A stretch of DNA of 64,000 nt, taken from assembly GCA_947462335.1 (NCBI GenBank), contig OX381716.1, forward strand, positions 8,132,861 through 8,196,860, given 5' to 3'. Under the pieces are notes generated by a model, which had not been told where the DNA came from, did not search any database, and was given only the letters and a program-made list of their open reading frames with translations. A program made the position numbers and the translations under genes. Shown piece after piece: positions 10,266 to 22,955 of this stretch (the first letter of the stretch is position 1; each line of letters starts with the position of its first letter). The DNA comes from Harmothoe impar. Lineage: Eukaryota; Annelida; Polychaeta; Phyllodocida; Polynoidae.

Positions 10266-10419
10266 ATAGAAGCCTCCCATTGGCTAGTCCAAGTCATGTG
10301 ACCAAAAGGGAAGCGTGGTCTGTCCATTGTCTATATTATGCAAATGCGGGAGGGGGTCAGGTCACGTGACCAAGGGGGTGTGGCCTATTTTCCAAATAAA
10401 GAGCGCTTCCGGTCACGTG

Positions 10420-10813
10420 ACCAAGGGGGTGTGGTCCTATTATGCAAATGAGGGGGTCACGTGATCCATTATTATGCAAATGAGGGAGTCACGTGACCAA
10501 ATGGAAGCCTCTGATTGGCTGGTGATCAAAGGGGTGTAGTCTACTATGCAAATGAGGGGGTCACGTGATCAAGGGGGCGTGGCCTATTATGCAGATGAGG
10601 GGGTCACGTGACCAAATGGCGGCCTCTGATTGGCTGGTGATCAAGGGGGCGTGGCCTATTACGTAATTATGCAAATGAGGGGGCGTGGCCTATTACGTAA
10701 TTATGCAAATGAGGGGGTCACGTGACCAAATGGAGGCCTCTGATTGGCTGCAGGTCGATTGAGTAATAAACAGTAGTTAACTATAGTCCCGTTCCGATAC
10801 ATACTATACTACT
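10420..10813 (-). repeat. E1 right terminal inverted repeat
   Basis: Reverse complement of 970-1370, with the same modules in the same order from the end: terminal ~65 bp, CCAAT-type, GTCACGTGAC, octamer, TTACGTAA, GC-box like. Further degenerate modules continue inward to about 10280, including one TTCCGGTCACGTGACC that matches the E2/E3 style. Confidence 0.85.
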
Positions 10814-10819
10814 AATGCC
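10814..10819. repeat. Target-site duplication of E1, right copy (AATGCC)
   Basis: Perfect repeat of 964-969 immediately after the terminal ACTACT of E1. Confidence 0.95.
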
Positions 10820-11765
10820 TTTTTTTTTAGTACCGGTACCATGAAAAGATATATCAAAGGAGCTGTATTATTTGTTATTTGTGATATAATTATTGAATGT
10901 TCATGTGGCATCCTTTCTTATGACACTTCCTGATATTGATATTGGTTTAACATATTTCTGTCATCAGGAAATTTTAAAGTCCCAATATGGCCCATCATTA
11001 CAAAAATTATGACATGAATTTTTGTGCAATATCAAATATAATGTAATTCCACCTGACCTCTAGTGTAATTACATCAGGTTTAAGGATAAATCATGTTTGA
11101 CATGGTTCCATCATACAGCGCTATAGGTAGTGATGGTGTGGGATCAGTTTTAATGACAAAGTGCCAGGTTCTCATGACACTAACACAAGTATAAAAAAGG
11201 GAAAAAAACATGTGTCAATACTGTGCTGTAACTCACCCTGATAAATCCACATAGACATTGGTTATGGTTGTATGTAAGAAGTTGTGTGTGACAGATCATG
11301 TAATACACATAAACATATATGTGATGTGAAAAACAGTCTGAAGTCGCAGAAATGAATTTCAGTATTCTACTGGTTTAGAGAGGGGACATGATGAGTAAGA
11401 CTTAACTTTCTGATTCATTGAAATATTATTATTTCAGATGCTGTTTATATACTGGATACATTTCGACATAAATTGTCGGAAGGAAAATCAACTCTGATCA
11501 TCATATCATCTAAATCTGGTTTCTACCCATTTTTTTGAATAACTCCTTTAGAAGTAGTAAAGGAGACATCATAATAAATCTGTATCCCTTGAAAACTGCA
11601 ATTCATGAAATATCTTTGATATTTTAACTTGATGATATCTAGTTTAGGATGGCCGACTGCCAACTGGTTTGTGAGAACAAATCAACATTCCACATCAGGC
11701 ACACAATACACTCACCCTTATAAGTAGCATCAGCAGTATTTCATTCGTTTATTACCACCCATAGA
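10820..11765. other. Host DNA between E1 and the LINE relic
   Basis: AT-rich, non-coding. I see no gene, repeat or RNA in it. Confidence 0.5.
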
Positions 11766-11769
11766 CCCT

Positions 11770-13390
11770 GATCAAAACTACAAACTGCCCGGAAATCTAC
11801 CCGCGTACCAGTCATGTCTGATGCAGCCCATGGGGTATTTGGATATTATAAAAGTAATTAAAAAGATAAAGGTGAATAAGCCTTCTAGTATTAAACATAT
11901 TAAGTCATATGTACTTAAAGATGCATTCTTAATTATACCTGATATTATTATGTGCCTTTTTAATAGATGTTTGGAACATAGTGTATTCCCTACTGTCTGG
12001 AAGACTGCCACTATGGTGCCTATACCTAAGAAAAGCAACTCATTGGATGTTAGTGACTTACCCCCAATAAGTCTGTTACCTCTTCCTGGTAAGATGTTGA
12101 AGAGGGTTATTTGTACACGACTGCAAGCATATATGACAGAATGAAAACTTCTGACGCCCCACCAACATTGTTACCGGGCAGGTCATTCTACTATTTTGGC
12201 AATCACCTCACACCTTAATAATATTATAATAAATATTATTGATTACAAACCAACACTATCCCTCTATTTAGATTATAAAAAAGCTTTTGATACAGTATCT
12301 CACTTAATTATGTTAAAAAAATTATCGGGTTTTGGACTTAACGAAAAAACTTGCAGTTGGTTCAATAGCTATCTTTCCAACAGGCGACAGTGTACTATTG
12401 CTAATGATTATTTATCAGGCCTTAAGGAGGTTGTGTATGGTGTTCCACAGGGGTCTGTTTTAGGCCCTGTACTTTTTTCTATATATATAAATTCACTTCC
12501 TGACATAGGAAATTTCGATATATGCCCATATGCATATGATGCCGTTGTTTCTGTACAAGACCCAGTCTCAATACAAACTTGTCCAGATAAACTAGGATTG
12601 TGGTGCAAGCAGAACAGCTTAACTGTCAATGAAAAAAAGACAAAATGGATGTTTTACAATAATACTTTCAATGTTAACCCTGTACTAAAACTGAATAATG
12701 TGGTATTAGAGAGAGTAGATACCTTTCAATACCTAGGTCTAACTTTAGACCCTGAGTTAAAGTTTGTAGCGCACCGTACGAGTGTTGTTTCTAATATAAG
12801 AATAAAATATGTCAGCTGCGTAAAGTAAGGGATCATGCAGATGAGGATACTTCACTCACAATATGTAAATGGATGGTCTTACCCACATTTGATTATGCAG
12901 ATTTCATATGGGATAGGGAGAATAAAGGGGAGACTCTGTAATTACAAGGCCTGCAAATTAAAGGGTTGAGGGTTGTTTATAAGGTTAAATTGGAAAAGGA
13001 CCCTGTTTTTAATACAAACCAACTTCATGTTAAACGTATGTGCTGTTAACTAATAGAGAGACGCGACAGGCATTTGTTATACTATGCTTTCTCATTAGCC
13101 AAAAAAGATGACTTGGAGCAGCTCAATCTGAGGGAGCAGCTCAGTCTGTGAGGAGCTCAATATGGGGAGCAGATTATTACAGAGGACTCTTATCATGAGT
13201 TCTAATATGTAGGCCAGCCACTTACGGGTGGACTTGCTGCCTGCATGTTGTTAAAAAGTGGTCACTCCCTAAATGTGACTATCCTTTTCCATCTGTCTTT
13301 AGAAATATACCAGTACCTGTTCTATTTAGACCTCTGAATGCCAGGTGTAACTATTCTCACATGTCTGCCACATAGATAAGGATAATATGG
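11770..13390 (+). pseudogene. Dead non-LTR retrotransposon (LINE) reverse transcriptase fragment
   Basis: Frame 1 from 11821 encodes the RT fingers (VPIPKK, then PPISLLPLPGKMLKR). A TGA at 12142 interrupts it, and the same frame resumes through LDYKKAFDTVSH (motif A), GVPQGSVLGPVLFSIYIN (the conserved non-LTR RT block) and YLGLTL. The catalytic YADD box reads YAYD (about 12533), so the first catalytic aspartate is lost. After about 12800 a frameshift continues the C-terminal region with DYADFIWD. A thumb-distal tail with KKDDLEQLNLREQLSL follows, then further stops. No endonuclease domain is seen upstream, so the copy is 5'-truncated. It belongs to the Jockey/CR1-like group by motif style; I am not sure of the clade. 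Confidence 0.88.
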
Positions 13391-15190
13391 TAATTACTGT
13401 TGCTGCCATTCCCACCTGTTTATTTCAAATGTGAGGCATTATTTTAGTGAATTTGATGGAGCATGGTCCTACCTGCTGTTTGCAACCCTCAAACTTTGTA
13501 AGAAATCTCCCAAGAGTAGGCTATGAGTAGCCTCCTAAAGGGAAGGATAAATAAAATATATAATAATAAACTGGAGGCCCATTAAGGTGGTGAAAAGGAA
13601 ACATACTTCTTTATTTAGTTTAAGAAGCAGGAAACAGCAGCCTTATATCATATAGACTCAACACATGCCTTGCAAGCCCATTTTCTTTTCCTCCATGATT
13701 TGAGGCCGATATGGTCCAATTTCTATCAGTGTTCATGGTGTAAGAAATTGGATCGGTTTTATCCAATTTGCTTGCACTATACGAGGGTGTAGGTCACCAG
13801 GGTAGTCCAATCCACTTAGCAAAGTACCCAGTAGCGATGCGGTGCTAACTGCTATGGTCCTGTCTTTATCTTTGTAATATCATCCCATTGGTTTCTCAGC
13901 TAAAAAAAACACCATTCACCATTCACTTTACCGTATTAAACATAACATGCTGTGGATAAAATACTCTACAAGACCAAAAGTCCATTTTATTTGATTTAAA
14001 TCAAATAAATAAAAATCTAAATCCACAAGGGCAGGAGGCCTCAATGCTTCAAGGCAAGTTGCTCTTGACAATAGCTGACCCTTAATATGCAATGTCTGAA
14101 AATAAGTTTCTCCTAAATAGGAGCTTGTTCAATGCTTGAGATCCTGTCTTGTAAACCAAAAGGGTGCAATGTTCCCTAATGGTGCACTATCAGGCTAGAT
14201 AAGTGAGTTATATCCACCCCATACCTCACACACCTCAGTACAATTAGTTCAAATTTGCACCAAGGTTAGGCCAGAGACCTTAGATTACCCCAAACTCATA
14301 GCCCCTCCCAGTCTCCAGGTTAAAAGCAAAATAGGTCTAGTAATCAATAATTTACATCCAACAGGAATATTCTTCATGTTTGTAACCAAAGTACAACTAA
14401 AAACAATTAACTAAAACTAATTTCAATTGGGTCCAATATGTGCCTTTATGTATTGGTGTCAGTGACACTCCATTAAAGGATTAGTTCCACTGACCACTGA
14501 TGTCATAAATGAATAATAATCTGCTTAGAGTGTGACTTTTATCCTATATTTTCATTCAAGAGCACCCCGCTACACTACTTAAATGTCTCAACATTAGTAT
14601 CTTGTCCATAAGCTACTATGGATCTTGCTTTGTAAACAGGGAGGATGTAATTTGCCCTAATCATGTTAACTAAATGGGTTATATCCACCATACCTCACAC
14701 ACCCTGAGACATTAAGTTAGGCCATAGACACTTGATATCAGAACATCCCCAACATCTTCCAGTCTCCAGGTCAAAAGCAGAGGAGATCCTGTAATCTACA
14801 TCCAACCAAAATGATCTACAAAACATGTGTAACCAATGTATTTTTACACATTGAGAGTAGTGAGACTACCCAGCTGGCATCATAAATAAAAAACACTCTG
14901 ACTAGAGTGTTCTTCCCACATGCCCATGAATCCAGAGCACCACACTACACAAGTGTGACTACCTCTTGTCCCTGCACCTTTATGTCCTAATAGAACTCCA
15001 TGATTGAGGAGTGTGTAGACCTTAGTGTAAAGCTGCCTGCTCTAACCGTCCCCTTGAGGTAAATGTGACAGACAGCCAAATCTGCCATTGACTTCCTGTC
15101 CTCCTGCAGGTCATGGATGATTAATTGTAACCATAACCCCAGAAACCTGCCATGTCAGAGTCGGTTAAAATGAGCCTTTTTATGCTCGAT
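13115..15190 (+). repeat. Host duplicated block, copy A
   Basis: Begins in the LINE tail and continues through ACTGGAGGCCCATTAAGGTGG (13570), the TCCAATTTCTATCAGTGTTC block (13717) and a GTGACAGACAGCC block (15066) to AACCTGCCATGTCAG (15146). The same ordered landmarks occur in copy C (54000-55845) and most of them in copy B (22955-24020). Identity is well below that of a recent duplication, with many indels. No conserved long reading frame is evident. Confidence 0.75.
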
Positions 15191-18100
15191 GAAATCAATA
15201 AGATGTAATGAGAATGATCTGTACAAAATGTGATGGATCCCAGGCCTGTCATGAAACATTAACAATGAATAGAAGATAGCTTAGTTCAGTTTCTTTCCAG
15301 AAAATAATTGAACACTACCTTTTCCAATAATTCAAAGTGGTCCAAAGGTGTCAGGACCACCTATGGTAAAACTATGAATCCTAATACACATTTCATCTAC
15401 CTCAAGGATTACATGTGATCTGAAATCCACATCTGATTTAGTCTGATGCTACTATTTTTCACTGTTTTTCAAATGATAATATTTGTCAATAAAAAATCCC
15501 CTCTTTGAGACCTCTGCTCAAATTATATATAAAAATCAGCAACCCCTAGTCTGTCCACCAGAAGAATTGTGGTGATTTAACTGTCAACTGGTCATAGTTC
15601 TGGCGCTGTTGGAAGCATTAAACACATTCCAGGATTTTCCTCCAATGAAGGTTAAAACATTTTTTACCTTAATGTGTGTCTCTATTGACAGAGTTTCTTC
15701 TAGTCCCCACAGTAACTATAGCACTATCTGTATTCCAACAGGGCGGCCTCAGTAAAAGTTAACCCTCCTTCGTTCTTACAGGAGAACAGTTCAGATCCTT
15801 TCTACAAGTAAAGCCTCATGGTGAAGTCTTTTCCAGCCATTAGAATTGTGTGAATACGATCCCTGGTAACTTTTCTATGACCCCACATGGAACTAACAGT
15901 GACTGTACTACTGTTTGAAGTCTCACAGGGCTGGCTAGGGCAGAAGTATTCCCTGTCAAGTTTCCAGAAACCTTTCCAGACTTGCAGCACCTGCCAAAGT
16001 CAATAGTAACTTTACTGCCCTCCATTGTAAATTAAATTTGGAACAAAGAGAACTTGTCTGGCCAAAGCTTTGTCAATGTGCAATCGTGATTGAGAGAGTC
16101 AGTAGTGTTCTTGTTATTCATCATCTATCATATTGCCTGCTATTGAAATTATCCAGTTAGATATGCACTAATGGGTTGTTAATTAAGCACACATTTGGGA
16201 TAATAGTGCCCTATCAGCAAGAGGCGAAGACAACATCCCAGAATAGTGGGATAATGCAGATTAGACTACTGGATCTGATCACTGTGTAGTTTAACAAACC
16301 ACTTCAATGAAGATTACATGCTGTTAATTGTGTCTTGGCCAACAAGTCTGTTATTCTAAAGGAATGATGTTCCTAGCCTGCAGATCACTACACCATGACA
16401 TTCTGTGTAAGCTCTGTTTCTGTATGATGTATCTGGTAAGCTGGAGACAGGATCGAGATGACGATATATCTAACTCCCTAGGGGGGGGGGGGCTAACAGT
16501 AATCACAGATGCACCCTTATCAGTATATTGCAGTTTATTGTGGTTTAAGCAGGGCTTGATTAAATGTACGGTGACATCCCTCGCATCAGATGTCAATAGT
16601 CCATTTCCATGGTGTCTAGATCTCAGTAAGGCCTTTAATAGCTGACTACTTCGCCATAATTTGTTAAGCTGCTGGTTGTTGCTCACTGTATGCAACATGT
16701 GCTGCTTTGGGGCATCATGACTACCATATGAACCTATATCATCCCACTCTCCGAAAATTCCCTTTTCACTGTCTTCCTGGCAAGATACCTGCTGAGGTTA
16801 TATTCCTGCATAATGATGGCACACCATATAGACTTGGTTTCATGTCATCCCTGTAACTTTCTATGAAATTCAAATAGAATATCACATTAAATTGCTGGTG
16901 GCTGACTAAGTGATATATGATACCTGAATGCTGAGTATTGGTTTACTGATTAAACTGCCAGCAGGCAGCCTGGTCTCGTCCTGACTAATATCAAGTTATC
17001 ATCAAAATACCTGGTGTTATATGATAAAACTAGTTAATCCACTGCCGTAGAAGGTGTTATGATGGATCATTATAGGTTTTATGATGGATCAAAGATGGTC
17101 CTACCTCATCAATGCCACATCTGATGAGATTTCACCAGCTGAATGTTTCAGTGAGGGAGTGAGGATTTATAGTGAGAGGCTCTACAGACCTGACATCAAC
17201 AGAGCTGTTCCATGATGTGAAGTGGCAAAGTCATTAGTGTGGTACCTAGTAGGGTGTGGATACAGGGCACTTCACCTAAACCCCTGACTACTTGAAATGA
17301 GTCCTCGAACGCTTTCAACATATTGGTGTAACACAGTGGTGTCAGGACCATTCAGATATGAATTGCGTTGGTAGCAGGGTATACATAGGCATTATGTGAT
17401 TCAGATGCAATAGACAAGGATGACCATTTCCTGAAATTGCTCTTGACTAACCTGGATATATTGCAAAAGCACATACAAAAAAAAATGTGAAGGTAAAAAT
17501 GAGATTTTATTCACTGCATGCTCAAGACTAGATGGCTTTCTTACTTTCAGCAAGAAGACATTAATTTACAAGTCTGTCCCAATTGTGCAAGTTTAATTCA
17601 CCACTGTTTTTCCATGTTAACATTTTACTGCATCCAGGTATGGATCAATTATCATACATGCAGTAAATAATTATGATATGATATGTAGGCATTCATATAA
17701 GCCTTGATATTACAGTAGAGTCTTGAGTTATGTTTGGAGGGAAGTTTTCGTAACATCACACCTTGAAGGTCCTTGTATGAGAATGGCATTGATCTTAAGG
17801 GATGAACTACAACTGTAGACTGCCATACTCCACCACCAGACACTGGATTCACACCCGGCTTCCCACACACCTTTAATCTGCTCCCCCTTTCCAAGACCAA
17901 CTACACTCTGCCGAGACCCATTCGGCTCTTACCCTGTCATCATATCTCTAAGTACTACTACATTATCTCCACCTTTTATAGCTCTGACTTCTAACGCTAA
18001 AGATCACTGAGCTTTTGATAACCCTTAGCCTTAACCCTTAGCCTTTCATGCTCCTGCCTTAGCAACTAACTCATCCCACAGCCTATGGTAACCACAAAAG

Positions 18101-20390
18101 GGTACTAAAAATGTCAAAGTACAACATGCAGGTTCCGTAAGGAGAGGACTTTAGAGGGACATCAGGACCTGTGTAAGAACACTCTCCAATAAATTAATAA
18201 ATGATTTGCAAATCTTGTTAGGTTTTCTGTTGGGAAATTGTATCTTATGAATCTCATAATGAAACCCTTAAGTCTATAAACACTGCGGCACTTAACCCTT
18301 TACTTTGCTGGTGCTGCATATTTCTGGTTGGACTGTAAAACAGATACTGCATATATTTCAATAAATATCAATAAACCAGGTTCTGCTTTAGTTTCAAATA
18401 ACAAGTCTTTCATTTTGTAATCCTGCTTACCACAGCTAATTAAACAATGACATAATCAATAGTGGGATCCGGACAGGTTAGTAAAAGGGTCAGGACACAC
18501 TTCAGGTCAGGTTCAGGGATGGGTTTGGGACAGGTTGGTAACAGGTTCAGGACCTTAAGGTCTTAATTTGACAGTTAAAAGAGATATCATCTCTAAGTAA
18601 GAAAGCAATCGATTGTAGCAGTACTTCCTTTTGTGAGAATATAATCTTATTGTTTCTGACAAGCAGCCAGAATTGGAATAAGGCCAGCCCCTAACAGGGA
18701 AAGTTGCAACGCTCAGGGCTATCATATCTTGCAAGGCAATCATACGCCACAAATCAAGGTAGTTTTCTCTCTGCAAATAGAATGAAAAATGGAACAAAAT
18801 GCTGCTGGGGAGAAAGAATAGAAAAGATCAAATTATCCAGTATCCAGAGTTGTCATTGGGCATTTGGGCAAGATCAAAAGTGTGGTTGGGGGGAGAGGGG
18901 ATATTGCAAACTGATAGAGGGACAGATTGTTTGGGGGATGGCTCTGGTATTAGTATTAGAGAATGTTTTGAAATACATTTTGTTCATCGTTCTATCTGAT
19001 ATATCTTATTTCTGGTCAACGTTGATCCAACTGCCTAATGGTCATCAAAAGAATGAACAAAACTATAAGAAATAAGACCGACCAAATACCTCAATGTTAT
19101 TAGTGTTAGATGGTGTACGCATAGATTATATTGTAATCCATGCAAAGTCAAAATGGCACAAGTGCTGCTCTGCTACCCAAGCTTTAGAATCATGGAGATA
19201 TCATGCCCTGCAGGGACAGAACCCAGCACAGTTTTACCTCTGCAAATAGCTGTAAAATAGGAGGATGGGTTGTAGCCTGGGGACTGAGAATGAGAAAGCT
19301 GCATTAATCTATTTGAGATGGGGATTTGTGGTTGACCAGTGTTGGACTACAAGAGACTTCACATCGGTAGGATCTACATGTTCACTGTACAGGGATGGGC
19401 AGGGGATTGAGTTTGGCAAGTTCTATTTGGAAAAGAAAATCACAAATAACTCTCTGTTTAGGCTTATATAAAACAGAGTAGATACACATTTTACACTGTC
19501 GAATTTTCTTACTAAAAGGGACATGTTCTGATGATTAAAGTTTAAAATGACCCAGAATGTTCCCCATGACCATTCTTGATGAGCTGCCTACTCAATATAA
19601 TCTCATTTCCTAGGATTAAGCTTAGAATTTAACTTATTATCAGATTTAGGCACAATTCACTAACCTTGGAGTGCATGCTTTTAATCCCCCCCCCCCCCCC
19701 CCCAGTACTTCATACTTCCCACTTGATAAGAAGAGTAGAATTTTCCGCTGGCAATTACAACAGTACATCAACATTTTGAGAAACATGTCGGCTTTCAGTG
19801 TAACACTATAAGCCATATACCATATTACTCCAGGCTTTATTATAGTCCTCATGTAACTTATCCTAATTGCTACACAGTTCTAATTGACAGATCACTAGAA
19901 GTGCTACAGGGATGGGAATACACCCCCGGGGTAGAAGATATGCACTATCAGATACATAAAAGTCTTCATCATCAATGTAACAGTATGCCCTTCAAATTCT
20001 CTATAATACCCACAATGGCTTCAATCCATTTACCATTTAAGATATCCTATATGTTACATGTACTGTAAATGCTTTCACAGAAGCGACAGCCTGCGCTAGC
20101 AATATTTAATTTCCATTTGATGCCATAAAAAGGGTGTGGCTTATGCAAGAGTGTAAAATGTATACTACAGTTCTAAATGAAGTATAACATAAACATTAAA
20201 AAGAATACTTAAAAAAGTGATGGTTATGCTAGGGATACTTTGTTGAATCATTTCGTAAAAAATATCAAAGTTTTTCTAACATTAACCTTTTGACGATTTT
20301 GGGGTAAAGGGTTTTCTTGTAGTATTACTAACTCCTTGATGTACTACTCAAGTCCTGAGTATCATTTCAATAGGAAAATTTGGAGTATGT
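15191..20390. other. Host non-coding DNA with short shared fragments
   Basis: No gene can be supported. Features: a G12 run at 16481-16492; a C18 run at 19686-19703; 16470-16570 matches 59760-59850 (TTATCAGTATATTGCAGTTTATTG); and 18630-18830 matches 26225-26420 (GGAATAAGGCCAGCC ... GGGCTATCATATC). A short LDLSKAF-like peptide at about 16610-16640 hints at a second decayed RT, but it is too short to call. Confidence 0.5.
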
Positions 20391-20399
20391 AATATCATT

Positions 20400-20740
20400 T
20401 AATAATGAAACACAGACATATCATGTAAGGTCTTTCTTCTGTGTGGCTGGAGGTCATGACAGGCACAACCTAGATGATACAAATGTGCCCCATGGGTTAT
20501 TCTGTGACATCTGTTACCTAAGCTAGATTTAGGATAGGCATGCAGCCGGACACTGGCGTGTGCAGATAAGGAGAGGCATGACATATTTCACCCACCTCCC
20601 ATCCTGATGTATCACTGCAGGGACTCCATGTGGGGCAGTACGGGGCAGGACACGGGGATATGTCATGTGGGAAAACAGATGTTTTTATGTGAACAAGAGT
20701 CCTCATAGGTAAGGACTGGGACACTGATTCTTCACAGGGG
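20400..20740 (-). repeat. Inverted duplicate of 33960-34240
   Basis: The reverse complement of this segment matches 33960-34240 over roughly 280 bp with only scattered differences. It includes CCCACATGGAGTCCCTGCAGT and CAGTGTCCGGCTGCATGCC. Both copies keep a short open frame beginning MSxLSLSAH and containing VRLHAYPKSSLGN. The segment is better conserved than the surrounding duplicated host DNA. It could be a dispersed repeat or a duplicated exon; no family is recognised. Confidence 0.7.
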
Positions 20741-22270
20741 CAAGGAGTCTTGTTTCATTTGTCATGATGAGATTATAAACAGGAATTTAACAATGAAAAG
20801 AAACACTTATGAATTCGCTTGACGGGTATCAGGTGATCTTTATAAACGGAATAGTAAATGCAACTATATCTGTAATTCTTCAGCTTGCAAGGTCGTCCAA
20901 CTTTTCCAACTTCATGTCATTTGTATTCACCTCTAGTCCTGAAACCACCAGTCTGAATTGCACACAAAGTATTGACTGCTGCCTTTTTCTGTCGCATTCC
21001 AGTTGAACCCTAACTTTCCACATGAAAGCTAAACTGAATGGCCCTAAGAGGTCATTTTGGAAGTCTTCTTGACAGTCTGGGAGGTGGTTTGATGAAACTT
21101 CAACCATTAAAAACTTTAACCATTAAAAATAGCATTGAAAATAATGTCAAAGTGAACCTCTAGGCAGCTCATTGTACTGCTTTACCTCCTCTGAAACAAG
21201 TCTAAAAGGGTTAAACACTAGACCTCACTAAAAACAACACAACGAGACTGAAATGTTTAAGGTTCACCAATTTGACCTTAGTTGAGCTCCCTCAGGCAGC
21301 CTCTGTGGGGTGTGGGGTGTGTTTGTTGTCATGCTATTTGTCCCTGAGGACTCACAGGCTGTGCCTGGCTCATGGTTATACCAGGCTGCTAACCCTCTTA
21401 GGATGGCATGACACCTTAATGCATCATGCCTTAGTCGTCATGTTGCATGAATGCAGCCATGGCAAGTAACTCGCCACTGCTGCATTTAAGTATCATGTTA
21501 ACCCTATTGGGTTGAGACATCGCCGAAGGGTCAGTATGATGCAGCAATGCAGCACTGGCAAGTTACTTGGGCGGCTTCATTAGTGCATCATGTTGACAAC
21601 TTCACCTTTTAGCGACATCCATCTGTAAAGGGTTAAGCACCTGACAGAAGCAACTTCATGTTGCATGGAGACAGTTTTAGTGCAGGCTTACACTAGTATC
21701 CATTGTTCACAACCCATGGTGGTCACAGCATTTAGCACCCTAACACATGTGATTGTACCAAAGTGATATGTAGATTCTAGATAACTACTATTAGGTTGAC
21801 ACACTGCATTTGCATCTTTTCTTGCACAATTTCTTTGTCTTCCTAAATAATTAAGTGACCAGAAGTTTTCAAAAATAATTAGAAACCTAGGTTTACATTG
21901 CCAACCTAGGTTGAAAGTAGACGGTCACACCAACAACACTCAGCCTCAGGCCTCGTGCCTATATCCTAGGATACACCTCATCCATGTCCTGAAAATTATT
22001 TGTTATTGATTAAATATTCCTAGTCCTGGCTTTATAGGTTTATATGGATAGGTGATATGTTCACATAAGGTCTGCTTCATTCTACAATTTTTACACCTCT
22101 GTTTTCAACTGTTACATGACCACATGTTGGGACAGTTATCTAATACAAAACTGGAGGTAAATCCAAAGAAACACTCATGGGAAGAATAAGAAAGTAACTT
22201 TGTTCCCAAACTAACTCAGGTAACTGTTGCTGTTACTGATCCTGTGTTCATCTCAGTGAGTTTTACCATA
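20741..22270. other. Host non-coding DNA
   Basis: No gene recognised. 21145-21180 and 22070-22160 match 58490-58610 (AACCTCTAGGCAGCTCATT; TTTTCAACTGTTACATGA ... ATGTTGGGACAGT). The ~900 bp between the two matches at 21-22 kb are absent from the 58.5-kb copy. Confidence 0.5.
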
Positions 22271-22271
22271 A

Positions 22272-22516
22272 GAAGGTATATCCAAAGGGGGTATATAATG
22301 CTCCCCTCCTCGTATAGTCGCCAGTCAGTGCAGGCCCGGCTGACTCCCAGCATTACCCTACCCCAATCACTAGATTGAACCAGTACTGCTTCGTCTTACC
22401 CTTCGGGTTAAGACTAGATTCAATTGTAATAGGTATACATTGAATAAAACACTCTTTCTACTTTGCACTTGGAAACTGACGTTCTTGTTCTCTTTCTGAG
22501 ATTCCGAACCACTACA
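22272..22516 (+). mobile_element. Possible solo-LTR-like insertion (TATA plus poly(A) signal)
   Basis: Relative to the duplicate at 58690-58730, where TTTTACCAAAATAAGGTAT runs on without it, an extra ~240 bp begins after AAGGTAT. It has a TATA box (GGTATATAATG, about 22288) and AATAAAAC at 22444, then a T/C-rich stretch ending GAACCACTACA. This order fits an LTR (U3-R-U5). No TG start or target duplication was found, so the assignment is weak. Confidence 0.25.
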
Positions 22517-22539
22517 TATGTATAAATATGTTGCAATAA

Positions 22540-22955
22540 ATAAATAACTTACCTAAAATGTGGGTCACTGTTTCATTATCTAGGTGATTCCAAAATTTGA
22601 AGGTGTATGTAATCCAATTCATATTAGTGTTCTTTGTGTCATGGGCTGGTTTGGTTTGATCCAATTTGCTTGCACTGTAGGTGGTTATGGGTCTCCAGTG
22701 TAGTCCAGTCAACTTCGCAAAGGACCCAGGACCAAAAGGTCTATACAGTATATGAGTTGCTATGACTTGAACTTACTGGAAATGTGGCTCATTGTTAGAG
22801 AAAGTCACAGTTCAACTATGTTTTAACATATTAACATCCCCTTGCCAAGGAATGTAAAGAAAAACTGAAAAACCGAAATGATGATACATTTTAATGCCCA
22901 ACCTGTAGTTAGGCAGGCATGAATTTGCTGCGCATGAAGGTAGAGTGAAAAAATC
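22540..22955. repeat. Partial extra copy of the host block (TCCAATTTGCTTGCACTGTAG motif)
   Basis: 22580-22740 repeats, ~470 bp upstream, the block found at 23040-23200 (ATCCAATTT(G/C)CTTGCAC, CAGGGTAGTCC-like), so copy B begins with a local tandem duplication. No coding content. Confidence 0.6.

Larger units (their letters stand above)
970..10813. mobile_element. E1: complete non-autonomous Polinton/Maverick-family element, 9.84 kb
   Basis: The element starts AGTAGTATAGTATG and ends with the reverse complement. Terminal inverted repeats of roughly 400 bp and a perfect 6-bp target duplication (AATGCC at 964-969 and 10814-10819) flank it. The outer ~90 bp are nearly identical to those of E2 and E3, so all three belong to one family. 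6-bp duplications and AG-start ends are the hallmark of Polinton integrases. No polymerase, integrase, ATPase, protease or capsid gene is visible. It carries an Ala-rich repeat gene, a small helical-protein gene, a possible structured non-coding transcription unit and a ~390-bp tandem array. I infer mobilisation in trans by an autonomous relative. Confidence 0.9.

Noticed and set aside
16328..16645. Frame ending CLDLSKAFNS, resembling reverse-transcriptase motif A
   Set aside because: Only ~10 residues match and no other RT motif lies in register; could be chance or a very decayed LINE.
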